Source of the DNA: Arhodomonas sp052060015
Lineage (GTDB): Bacteria; Pseudomonadota; Gammaproteobacteria; Nitrococcales; Nitrococcaceae
NCBI RefSeq assembly: GCF_052060015.1
Contig: NZ_JBPODZ010000005.1
Location: forward strand, 62,001 to 126,000
Direction of reading: 5' to 3'
DNA: 64,000 bases
Position numbers and translations under genes: made by a program. The notes below the pieces were generated by a model. It saw only the letters and a program-made list of their open reading frames with translations, was not told where the DNA came from and ran no database searches. Positions 42,657 through 50,536 of this stretch are shown here, piece by piece; position 1 is the stretch's first letter, and the number at the start of each line of letters is the position of its first letter.

Positions 42657-42791
42657 CTACGGCGTCAGCCGGGCGCGCCCCTTGGCACGGCGCCGGGCGA
42701 GCACTTTGCGCCCGTTTCGGGTGGCCATCCGCGCGCGAAACCCGTGGGTGCGCTTGCGCCGGATCACACTGGGTTGAAACGTCCTCTTCAT
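42657..42791 (-). CDS. rpmH: Ribosomal protein L34
   Basis: 44 residues, read directly because of its short length: MKRTFQPSVIRRKRTHGFR, then ARMATRNGRKVLARRRAKG, ending RARLTP. This is the L34 sequence with no deviation in length. The ATG at 42791 begins the minus-strand rpmH-rnpA-yidD-yidC-mnmE run, divergent from dnaA. Confidence 0.97.
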   Translation of the reverse strand: MKRTFQPSVIRRKRTHGFRARMATRNGRKVLARRRAKGRARLTP

Positions 42792-42918
42792 GACGTGGTA
42801 CCGCTCTCGATTCGGTCGTATTTAGGGGAAGCGGCCGGCGGCAACGTGCCGGCGGGCCGGGGTTCGGCCGAGCACGCGACAGTACTCACAGACCCGGGGC
42901 ATGTCAATGGCCTGCGGC

Positions 42919-42927
42919 TGTGGATAA
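42919..42927 (-). promoter_or_regulatory. Perfect DnaA box upstream of dnaA
   Basis: TGTGGATAA (TTATCCACA on the minus strand) lies 71 bp before the dnaA start in the rpmH-dnaA gap, a likely autoregulatory site. Confidence 0.85.
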
Positions 42928-42997
42928 CCTGGGGGTTAGCAATTAGACTTCCGCCATTACACGCCCTTCATCCCGACCACAGTGAGGTAGGACGCCC

Positions 42998-44335
42998 GTG
43001 GCCGAGTCGCTATGGAAGGATTGTCTGCGTCGCCTCGAACGCGAAATCCCCGACCAGCAGCTCAATACTTGGATCAGGCCGTTGCAGGCCCGGGAGGACA
43101 CGGAGCAGCTGTGCCTGTACGCACCCAATCGCTTCGTTCTTGACTGGGTGCGCGAGCACTTCGCCGCGCGCATTCAGGAGCTTCTGGCGAGCCAGCGACC
43201 CGATGCGCCGCCGGCGCTGCGCCTGGAGATCGGGACCAGCACGGTCCCGCGAAGCGAGCCGGAGACGCCCCGGGAAGAGGCCCCGGTAGCTGAGGAGCGC
43301 CGGGTTCGGCCGTCCGCATCGAGCCTGAACCCGAACTTCACCTTCGATACCTTCGTAGAGGGCAAATCCAACCAGCTAGCCCGGGCGGCGAGCATGCAGG
43401 TGGTCGAGAACCCCGGCGGCGCCTATAACCCATTGTTTATCTACGGCGGCGTCGGCCTCGGCAAGACCCATCTGATGCACGCCATCGGTAACCGCTTGCT
43501 CGCCGGCCGGCAGGGGGGACAGGTTCTTTACCTGCATTCCGAGCGGTTTGTCGCGGATATGGTCAAGGCCCTCCAGCACAACGCGATCAACGAATTCAAG
43601 CGCCACTACCGGGGCGTGGACGCCCTGCTCATCGATGACATCCAGTTCTTCGCGGGCAAAGAGCGTTCTCAGGAGGAATTCTTCCATACCTTCAACGCGC
43701 TGCTGGAGGGACAGCAACAGATCGTAATGACCTGCGATCGTTACCCGAAGGAAGTCAATGGCTTAGAGGAACGGCTGAAGTCACGATTCGGCTGGGGGCT
43801 GACCATCGCCATCGAACCACCGGAGCTGGAGACCCGGGTCGCCATCCTCATGAGCAAGGCCAGCCAAGAGGGCGTCGAACTGCCGGACGAGGTCGCGTTC
43901 TTCATCGCCAAGCGCATCCGCTCGAATATTCGCGAGCTGGAGGGCGCACTGCGCCGCGTGCTCGCAAACGCGCAGTTCACCGGTCAAGCCATCACGGTGG
44001 ATTTCACCAAAGAGGCACTACGGGACCTGCTCGCGCTACAGGACAAGCTGGTCACGATAGAGAACATCCAGAAAACCGTAGCGGACTATTACAAGATCCG
44101 GGTTGCCGACCTTCTCTCGAAGCGGCGCAGTCGCTCGATCACACGGCCGCGACAGGTAGCGATGGCCCTGGCGAAAGAGCTAACGAGCCATTCGCTACCG
44201 GAGATCGGGGACGCCTTTGGCGGACGCGACCACACTACCGTTTTGCACGCCTGCCGGAAGGTAGTCGCCCTGCGCGAAGAAGATCGGCGGCTCGATGAAG
44301 ACTATGACAACCTGTTGAGGACCCTGACCGCATGA
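42998..44335 (+). CDS. dnaA: Chromosomal replication initiator DnaA
   Basis: 445 residues. Domain I WKDCLRRLEREIPDQQLNTW, a linker to ~115, domain III AAA+ with FIYGGVGLGKTHLMHAIG (Walker A ~148-155) and LLIDDIQFFAGKE (Walker B), sensor region, domain IV with GRDHTTVLHACRKV (~408-421). Start GTG 42998 with GAGGTAGG upstream. Flanked by DnaA boxes on both sides. Confidence 0.97.
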   Translation: MAESLWKDCLRRLEREIPDQQLNTWIRPLQAREDTEQLCLYAPNRFVLDWVREHFAARIQELLASQRPDAPPALRLEIGTSTVPRSEPETPREEAPVAEERRVRPSASSLNPNFTFDTFVEGKSNQLARAASMQVVENPGGAYNPLFIYGGVGLGKTHLMHAIGNRLLAGRQGGQVLYLHSERFVADMVKALQHNAINEFKRHYRGVDALLIDDIQFFAGKERSQEEFFHTFNALLEGQQQIVMTCDRYPKEVNGLEERLKSRFGWGLTIAIEPPELETRVAILMSKASQEGVELPDEVAFFIAKRIRSNIRELEGALRRVLANAQFTGQAITVDFTKEALRDLLALQDKLVTIENIQKTVADYYKIRVADLLSKRRSRSITRPRQVAMALAKELTSHSLPEIGDAFGGRDHTTVLHACRKVVALREEDRRLDEDYDNLLRTLTA

Positions 44336-44557
44336 TGTGGAAAAGCTGTGTGAGAAGTTTGCAGCAGCGCGACGCCGGATTTTATCCACAACGTACACAC
44401 AAGAGGGAGAATCACGGGCGAGCCATCATCCACAGCTTATAAACGATCTAACGGCCTGAGTAAAAAGGGATACTTATGCTTAATCACAAGTATCGCTCGA
44501 CCCAATAACAACAACAGGCTTAGGTTTATACACAGTATTGAGATAGGGCGAAGATAC
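44336..44557. other. Probable oriC (dnaA-dnaN gap)
   Basis: A 222-bp AT-richer gap with four DnaA boxes: TGTGGAAAA at 44336 (1 mismatch), TTATCCACA at 44382-44390 (perfect), TCATCCACA at 44426-44434 (1 mismatch) and TTATACACA at 44526-44534 (fits TTATNCACA). An AT-rich stretch (about 44460-44550) could unwind. GATACTT/AAGTATC (44469-44475, 44488-44494) is a 7-bp inverted repeat. Origin function is inferred from boxes, AT content and position. Confidence 0.75.
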
Positions 44558-45658
44558 ATGCAGCTCCACATACCACGCGAGAACCTGCTAAAGCCCCTTC
44601 AGTCCGTGATTGGAGTCGTCGAGCGCCGTCAGACGCTCCCGGTACTCAGCAATGTGCTGCTGATCGCCGATGAAGAAGGACTCTCGATTACGGCAACGGA
44701 CCTGGAGGTGGAGCTCCAGGCAAGGGTAACCAACCCGGTCGACGAACCCGGACAGATCACTGTTCCAGCAAGAAAGCTTCTGGATATCGTGCGCAACCTG
44801 CCCGAGGAAAGCACCATCACCTTGCGCATCGAACAAGATCGGATGGTCATACAGTCCGGACGGAGCCGATTCAATCTTGCGACGCTCCCGGCCGGGGATT
44901 TCCCGAACGTGGAGGATATCGGTGAGACCGAGACACTCGAGATCAGCCAGGCCAACTTGCGCTGGCTCGTCGACAAGACCCATTTCGCCATGGCACTCCA
45001 GGATGTCCGCTACTACCTCAACGGAATGCTCCTGGAACTGGAGAGCAGCCACCTACGAAGCGTGGCAACAGACGGACATCGCCTGGCGATCGCCGATCTG
45101 GAGGTACAACTGGAGCTTTCGGGTGCCCGGCAAGTGATCGTGCCCCGAAAGGGCGTCCAAGAGGTGCTGCGCCTACTTGAGCACTCCGACGAACCGGTCC
45201 GAGTAGAACTAGGGGACAATCACGTCCGCGCGCATCTACGAGGGATACGGTTCACATCGAAGCTCATCGATGGCCGATTCCCGGAGTATCAGCGCGTCAT
45301 ACCCGAGGCTAGTGCACAACCGCTAGAGCTCGACCGAGAGAGTTTCCGACAGGCCCTCGTGCGCGCCTCCATACTCTCCAACGAAAAGTATCGGGGCGTA
45401 CGTCTCGTACTGGACAAGGATCGGCTTACGATTCGCTCCGAGAACCCAGAACAGGAGATGGCCGAGGAGGAGGTAGCGGCGGACTACCCTGGCGAGGGAG
45501 TGGAGATCGGTTTTAACGCCGGTTACCTGCTTGATGCGGTCGGGGCGATCGAACAACCGGTGGTGGTTCTACATGTTACCGACGCGAACGCCAGCGCCCT
45601 GATCCAGGGACAGGGTGAGGATCAGGTTCGTTACGTTGTCATGCCCATGCGCCTGTAG
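44558..45658 (+). CDS. dnaN: DNA polymerase III beta clamp
   Basis: 366 residues, three repeated clamp domains, the sliding clamp that tethers polymerase III. It begins MQLHIPRENLLKPLQSVIGVVERRQTLPVLSN and ends YVVMPMRL, both canonical. It lies 10 bp before recF. Confidence 0.97.
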   Translation: MQLHIPRENLLKPLQSVIGVVERRQTLPVLSNVLLIADEEGLSITATDLEVELQARVTNPVDEPGQITVPARKLLDIVRNLPEESTITLRIEQDRMVIQSGRSRFNLATLPAGDFPNVEDIGETETLEISQANLRWLVDKTHFAMALQDVRYYLNGMLLELESSHLRSVATDGHRLAIADLEVQLELSGARQVIVPRKGVQEVLRLLEHSDEPVRVELGDNHVRAHLRGIRFTSKLIDGRFPEYQRVIPEASAQPLELDRESFRQALVRASILSNEKYRGVRLVLDKDRLTIRSENPEQEMAEEEVAADYPGEGVEIGFNAGYLLDAVGAIEQPVVVLHVTDANASALIQGQGEDQVRYVVMPMRL

Positions 45659-45667
45659 GGACGCAAG

Positions 45668-46774
45668 TTGGCGGCCGAGATCGCGGAGGGTCAACGCGCC
45701 TGGCTAAAAAGGGTGCATATCGAAGGATTCCGAAACATCGCACGGGCGGATCTTACGTTGGATGCCGCTACCACGCTGGTTACCGGGAGCAATGGTGCCG
45801 GCAAATCAGCGCTCCTCGAAGCGATCGCATTCCTCGGTTGGGGGCGAAGCTTTCGTCGAACCCCAGCCAAGGGGCTACTCCAACGGGGGAAGGAACAATT
45901 CGTCGTGCGTGGGGAACTGACGGGAAGCGCCGGGGATACCGAGCAGCGCCTAGTGAGCATATCTGAGGAAGCGGGGCTGCGGCTGCGGTTGAATGGGCGA
46001 GAAGAGCGCTCGATCGCGCGGTTCGCACGGCTACTCCCGATACAGGTCATCACAACCGAGTGCACGCGGGTGCTGACGGAGGGGCCGGGGGAGCGTCGGG
46101 CGTTACTGAACTGGGGTGTGTTCCACGTGGAACACGGTTTTGCGGATGCTTGGCGCAACTACCGACGAGCCCTTCGACAGCGAAACCACAGCCTCCGCCA
46201 GAGGGATGCCCGCACAACGATCGCCTGGGAGCCCACCCTCGCCCGCGCCGGCGAAGCGGTACACCGGGCCTATTCTCGGTACTTGGAGCGCATGCTACCC
46301 AAAGCCGAACGCCTCGCAGCCTCCTGGCTTCCCGAGCTATCCCTCTCCTGGATTTACCGTCGGGGGTGGGGGGAGAACCAGGAACTCCGTGGTGCCCTCG
46401 CGAGCAACCGCGACCGAGAACTCGAACGCGGATACACCCTTGCCGGCCCTCACCGCGCCGACCTCCGTCTCCGCGCCCTCGGTACCGATGCGCGCTCCGT
46501 CCTGTCCCGAGGTCAGCTAAAGCTCGCTGTTATCGCACTACAGCTCGCGCAACTGGGCCTACACGGCGAGCTAGCACAAACGACGCCGGTGCTGTTGCTC
46601 GACGATCTCGCCGCCGAGCTAGACGATCAACACTTGCGCGACATCCTTGCTGTGCTCGATTTGAGTAACGCACAAACGGTCTTAACCACCCTCGAGCCGG
46701 ACCGTCTCCGTAGCATTACCTCCCCCGGTAAGATGTTCCACGTGGAACAAGGTCATGTCACCGAAATGATATAA
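45668..46774 (+). CDS. recF: Recombination protein RecF
   Basis: 368 residues, SMC-like ATPase that helps load RecA at gaps. Walker A GSNGAGKSALLEAI (~39-52), signature VLSRGQLKLAVIALQLAQ, Walker B LLLDDLAAELDD. Start TTG 45668 (no ATG close by). Two parS sites lie within the coding sequence and encode FHVE-type peptides in the same reading frame. The stop codon overlaps a -10-like TATAAT. Confidence 0.95.
   Translation: MAAEIAEGQRAWLKRVHIEGFRNIARADLTLDAATTLVTGSNGAGKSALLEAIAFLGWGRSFRRTPAKGLLQRGKEQFVVRGELTGSAGDTEQRLVSISEEAGLRLRLNGREERSIARFARLLPIQVITTECTRVLTEGPGERRALLNWGVFHVEHGFADAWRNYRRALRQRNHSLRQRDARTTIAWEPTLARAGEAVHRAYSRYLERMLPKAERLAASWLPELSLSWIYRRGWGENQELRGALASNRDRELERGYTLAGPHRADLRLRALGTDARSVLSRGQLKLAVIALQLAQLGLHGELAQTTPVLLLDDLAAELDDQHLRDILAVLDLSNAQTVLTTLEPDRLRSITSPGKMFHVEQGHVTEMI
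46119..46134. promoter_or_regulatory. parS site 1 (inside recF)
   Basis: TGTTCCACGTGGAACA, a perfect 16-bp palindrome identical to the parS sequence used by Pseudomonas-type ParB. It encodes VFHVEH in RecF. Confidence 0.92.
46734..46749. promoter_or_regulatory. parS site 2 (3' end of recF)
   Basis: A second perfect TGTTCCACGTGGAACA, 615 bp from the first. It encodes MFHVEQ near the RecF C-terminus. Confidence 0.92.
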
Positions 46775-46775
46775 T
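46770..46775 (+). promoter_or_regulatory. Possible -10 of gyrB
   Basis: TATAAT overlaps the recF stop codon, 28 bp before the gyrB ATG; no convincing -35 is present 17 bp upstream. ParB bound at 46734-46749 would lie right at it. Confidence 0.4.
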
Positions 46776-46802
46776 GCAGCGGTTAACTGCAGGAACCGCC
46801 CT

Positions 46803-49220
46803 ATGAGCGCACAGACCCAGTACGATTCGCACCAAATCAAGGTCCTCCGCGGCCTCGACGCCGTCCGTAAACGCCCCGGCATGTATATCGGTGATACCGA
46901 TGACGGAACCGGCCTCCATCACATGGTCTTCGAGGTGGCAGATAATTCCATCGACGAGGCCCTTGCCGGCTACTGCACCGAAGTCGGAATCACCATCCAC
47001 GACGACAACTCCGTCACCGTGGTCGACAACGGTCGTGGTATACCCGTCGACATCCACACAGAGGAGGGCCGCTCCGCCGCCGAAGTGATCATGACGGTCC
47101 TCCATGCCGGCGGCAAGTTCGATAACAACTCCTATAAGGTCTCCGGCGGCCTCCATGGCGTCGGCGTCTCGGTGGTCAATGCGCTCTCCTCGCGCCTGCG
47201 TCTGCTCATCAAGAAGCAAGGGCAGATCCACGTCCAGGAATACCGCGACGGCGAGCCGGTATCCCCGTTGCGGGTCGTGGGTGAAACCGACGAGCAAGGC
47301 ACTCAGCTCACGTTTCATCCGAGTCCCGACGTCTTCACCAACATCGACTTCAACTACGACATCCTCGCGAAGCGCTTCCGAGAGCTCTCGTTCCTTAACC
47401 CAGGGGTGCGGATCATCCTCAAGGACGAGCGCACCGGCAAAGAGGATGTCTTCGAGTATGCGGGTGGTATCCGCGCCTTTGTCGAACACCTCAACAAGAA
47501 CAAGCACCCCCTCCACCCGGCGGTATTCCACCTGTCCACGGAACGCGACGAGGTCCAGGTCGAGGTCGCCATGCAGTGGAACGACTCCTATCAGGAGGCG
47601 ATCTTCTGCTTTACCAACAACATCCCCCAGCGCGACGGCGGGACCCATATGGCCGGCTTCCGCGCCGGGCTCACCCGAACCCTGAATGCGTTTATGGACA
47701 GCGAGGGCTACAGCCGCAAGCTCAAGGTCCATCCCTCCGGGGACGATATCCGCGAAGGCCTCACTGCGGTCGTCTCGGTCAAGGTCCCGGACCCGAAGTT
47801 CTCCTCCCAGACCAAGGACAAGCTCGTCTCCTCAGAGGTAAAGGGGCCGGTGGAGAGCACCCTGGCCGAGGCCCTGCATGACTTCCTCTATGAGCACCCC
47901 AATGACGCGCGGGCCATCGTCGAGAAGGTGATCGACGCCGCGCGGGCGCGGGACGCCGCCCGCCGGGCCCGGGAAATGACTCGCCGCAAGGGTGCGTTGG
48001 ACGTCGCCGGCCTGCCCGGCAAGCTCGCCGATTGCCAAGAGCGTGACCCCGCGAACTCCGAGATCTATCTCGTCGAGGGCGACTCCGCAGGGGGCTCCGC
48101 GAAGCAGGGCCGCGACCGCCGCACCCAGGCGATATTGCCGTTGAAGGGGAAGATCCTTAACGTCGAGAAGGCGCGTTTCGACAAGATGCTCTCCTCGGTG
48201 GAGGTCGGAACCCTGATCACCGCCCTCGGCTGTGGTATCGGCAAGGACGAATTCGACCCGGATAAGCTGCGCTATCACCGCATCATCATCATGACCGACG
48301 CGGACGTGGACGGATCGCATATCCGGACCCTGCTGTTGACCTTCTTCTATCGCCAGATGGCGCAGCTGGTAGAGCGCGGCCATGTCTACATAGCCCAGCC
48401 GCCGCTGTACAAGGTCAAGCGTGGCAAGCAGGAGCATTACGTCAAGGACGATCAAGAGCTTACCGAATACCTGCTTACGTTGGCGCTGGACAAGGCCAGC
48501 CTCGCCCCCGGTGGCGGCGCTCCAGAGATCGGCCCGGAGCCGCTCGGGCGCCTGATCCGGCAGTACTTTCGAACCATGGACATGATCGATCACCTGGGAC
48601 GCCGCAGTGACCCGGCAATCCTCCGCGCCATGACCAGCCTGCGGCCCCTTTGGGAGGACGATCTCAGGGATGGCACCACTGTCGGTGAATGGTTCGAGCG
48701 CCTGACGGCCACTGTGAACGAAAACCAGCCGACCGGCACGGAATACCGGGTGCAAGTTCGAACCGGCAGCGATGGTGGATTCCAGGATGCCGTCATCACC
48801 AAACGCATGCACGGTATCCTCTACCCATACACCTTCCCGGCCCAATTCTTCCTGTCCCAGGAATACGAGACCCTGCGCGGCCTTAGCGCAGCGCTGGAAG
48901 GTCTGCTGCACAGTGATGCGGAGGTCCGCCGCGGCGAGCGCAGCACCTCGGTGAGCCGGTTTGAACAGGCGGTGCACTGGTTGATGGAAGAGGCCAAGCG
49001 TGGGCTCTCGGTGCAGCGCTACAAAGGCCTTGGCGAAATGAATCCGGAACAGCTGTGGGAGACCACTATGGACCCGAGCACCCGGCGCCTCCTGCAGGTC
49101 CGTATTGAGGATGTGGTCGCCGCAGACGAGATCTTCACCACATTGATGGGCGATCACGTCGATCCGAGACGTGATTTCATTGAGAAGAACGCCCTACAAG
49201 TCAGTAACTTGGACGTTTAA
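46803..49220 (+). CDS. gyrB: DNA gyrase subunit B
   Basis: 805 residues, E. coli-like length with the gammaproteobacterial TOPRIM insert. GHKL ATPase: VRKRPGMYIGDT, EVADNSIDEALAG (Glu/Asn), GLHGVGVSVVNALS. TOPRIM: EIYLVEGDSAGGSAKQG, TDADVDGSHI. C-terminal GLGEMNPEQLWETTMDP. Together with GyrA (not in the window) it supercoils DNA. The gene ends 6 bp from the convergent plsC-type gene with no terminator between. Confidence 0.97.
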   Translation: MSAQTQYDSHQIKVLRGLDAVRKRPGMYIGDTDDGTGLHHMVFEVADNSIDEALAGYCTEVGITIHDDNSVTVVDNGRGIPVDIHTEEGRSAAEVIMTVLHAGGKFDNNSYKVSGGLHGVGVSVVNALSSRLRLLIKKQGQIHVQEYRDGEPVSPLRVVGETDEQGTQLTFHPSPDVFTNIDFNYDILAKRFRELSFLNPGVRIILKDERTGKEDVFEYAGGIRAFVEHLNKNKHPLHPAVFHLSTERDEVQVEVAMQWNDSYQEAIFCFTNNIPQRDGGTHMAGFRAGLTRTLNAFMDSEGYSRKLKVHPSGDDIREGLTAVVSVKVPDPKFSSQTKDKLVSSEVKGPVESTLAEALHDFLYEHPNDARAIVEKVIDAARARDAARRAREMTRRKGALDVAGLPGKLADCQERDPANSEIYLVEGDSAGGSAKQGRDRRTQAILPLKGKILNVEKARFDKMLSSVEVGTLITALGCGIGKDEFDPDKLRYHRIIIMTDADVDGSHIRTLLLTFFYRQMAQLVERGHVYIAQPPLYKVKRGKQEHYVKDDQELTEYLLTLALDKASLAPGGGAPEIGPEPLGRLIRQYFRTMDMIDHLGRRSDPAILRAMTSLRPLWEDDLRDGTTVGEWFERLTATVNENQPTGTEYRVQVRTGSDGGFQDAVITKRMHGILYPYTFPAQFFLSQEYETLRGLSAALEGLLHSDAEVRRGERSTSVSRFEQAVHWLMEEAKRGLSVQRYKGLGEMNPEQLWETTMDPSTRRLLQVRIEDVVAADEIFTTLMGDHVDPRRDFIEKNALQVSNLDV

Positions 49221-49226
49221 TCGGAC

Positions 49227-49994
49227 TTATCTCCGGCGTCGCTTCCTGGGCCGCTCGTAGAGCTCGCCGCTGTAGGCATTGCGGGAAAGCGCCGCCGTAC
49301 GAGACTCGATCCAGGCCTCTACCTCCGCGAGCAGCGCCTCCGGGGTTTTGCCAGCGCTTGGGATGGGCTCGCCGATCTCGGCCTCCACCACGCCCGGCAT
49401 CATCCGCAGGCCGTCACGCGGCCAGTGTTCCCCGGCGTTGTGGGCCACCGGCACCACGGGTACCCCCGCCTCGCAGGCGAGTATCGCCCCGCCGAGGCGG
49501 TAGCGACCCTTATGCCCGGCGGGCACCCGTGTGCCCTCCGGATAGACCACGACCCAGCGCCCGGCGGCGAGGCGCTCTCGACCCTGCCGAATCACCTCGC
49601 GCACCGCATTGCGGCCGGCGGCACGGTCTATGGCGATGGGGCGCAGCAGTCCGAGCGCCCAGCCGAACACCGGAACCCAGATGAGCTCGCGCTTCACCAC
49701 CCAACTCTGGGGGTAGAAGAGGCGGACCAAGGTAACGGTCTCCCAGGTGCTCTGGTGCTTGGCCATTACCACCGCCGCCGGCCCCTGGGCGTTCTCCTGG
49801 CCCTTGATTCGGTGGCGGATGCCGGCGCTTAGGCGCAGCCATAGCTCGACTAGGACGCACCAGCGGCTGATAAACCAGTAACGCCAACGATAGGGGAGCA
49901 CTGCCGTAAAAAGACTGGGGATGCCCCACAGAAGCACCAGCGCGACGAATCCCGCCTGAAACAAGACGCCGCGAAACCAACTCCCTCGCCTCAC
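49227..49994 (-). CDS. 1-acyl-sn-glycerol-3-phosphate acyltransferase
   Basis: 255 residues, PlsC family: adds the second acyl chain to make phosphatidic acid. N-terminal membrane helix (GVLFQAGFVALVLLWGIPS), motif I KHQSTWE (~79-85; a HX4E form instead of HX4D, which I know from this subgroup), motif III VVYPEGTR (~150-157), motif IV VVPVAHNAG. The basic tail (ERPRKRRRR) may bind membrane. It overlaps gmhB by 4 nt in the glyQ-glyS-gmhB run. Confidence 0.9.
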   Translation of the reverse strand: MRRGSWFRGVLFQAGFVALVLLWGIPSLFTAVLPYRWRYWFISRWCVLVELWLRLSAGIRHRIKGQENAQGPAAVVMAKHQSTWETVTLVRLFYPQSWVVKRELIWVPVFGWALGLLRPIAIDRAAGRNAVREVIRQGRERLAAGRWVVVYPEGTRVPAGHKGRYRLGGAILACEAGVPVVPVAHNAGEHWPRDGLRMMPGVVEAEIGEPIPSAGKTPEALLAEVEAWIESRTAALSRNAYSGELYERPRKRRRR

Positions 49995-50536
49995 CGTGTC
50001 CCCCCGCCGGCGATTGCCTTGGCAGCTGCTAGGAGATCGTCGAATACCGGGATACTCTCGTCCGCCAGTGCCGCCGCGGTGCGTCTCCCATTGCCGGTGC
50101 GCACCAGCAACGGGCGCGCCCCCGCAGCGCGGGCCGCCTCCAGGTCCCGGCGGCTGTCGCCGATGACGAAGCTACCGAGCACCGGACGCCCGAGCCGCTG
50201 CGCCACCTGTTGCAGTAGGCCGGGCCGGGGTTTGCGACATTCACAGTCGTCGCCCGGTCCGTGGGGGCACACGAAGATGCCGCGCACGTCGCCGCCGGCG
50301 GCACGGATCTCTGCTAGCATGTGCCGGTGGATCGCCTCGAGGTTCTCGCGGTCGATCAGCCCCCGCGCGAGCCCGGACTGGTTCGTGCAGACGACCACGT
50401 CAAAGCCGCTTCGGTTGAGCAGCGCTATCGCCTCGAGGCTCCCCGGCAGGGCCACCCAGTCCCGAGGAGTGCGGATGAAATCCGCCGAGTCCTCGTTGAT
50501 GACCCCGTCACGATCGAGGATGACCAGCCCCGTCAT
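49991..50536 (-). CDS. gmhB: D-glycero-beta-D-manno-heptose 1,7-bisphosphate 7-phosphatase
   Basis: 181 residues, HAD-family phosphatase in ADP-heptose synthesis for LPS inner core. DRDGVIN with the nucleophile Asp (~9-15), TNQSG (~51-55), zinc-binding CPHGPGDDCECRKP (~90-103) and VIGDSRRDLEAA. All key residues present. It overlaps glyS by 4 nt, a common gammaproteobacterial order. Confidence 0.94.
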   Translation of the reverse strand: MTGLVILDRDGVINEDSADFIRTPRDWVALPGSLEAIALLNRSGFDVVVCTNQSGLARGLIDRENLEAIHRHMLAEIRAAGGDVRGIFVCPHGPGDDCECRKPRPGLLQQVAQRLGRPVLGSFVIGDSRRDLEAARAAGARPLLVRTGNGRRTAAALADESIPVFDDLLAAAKAIAGGGTR

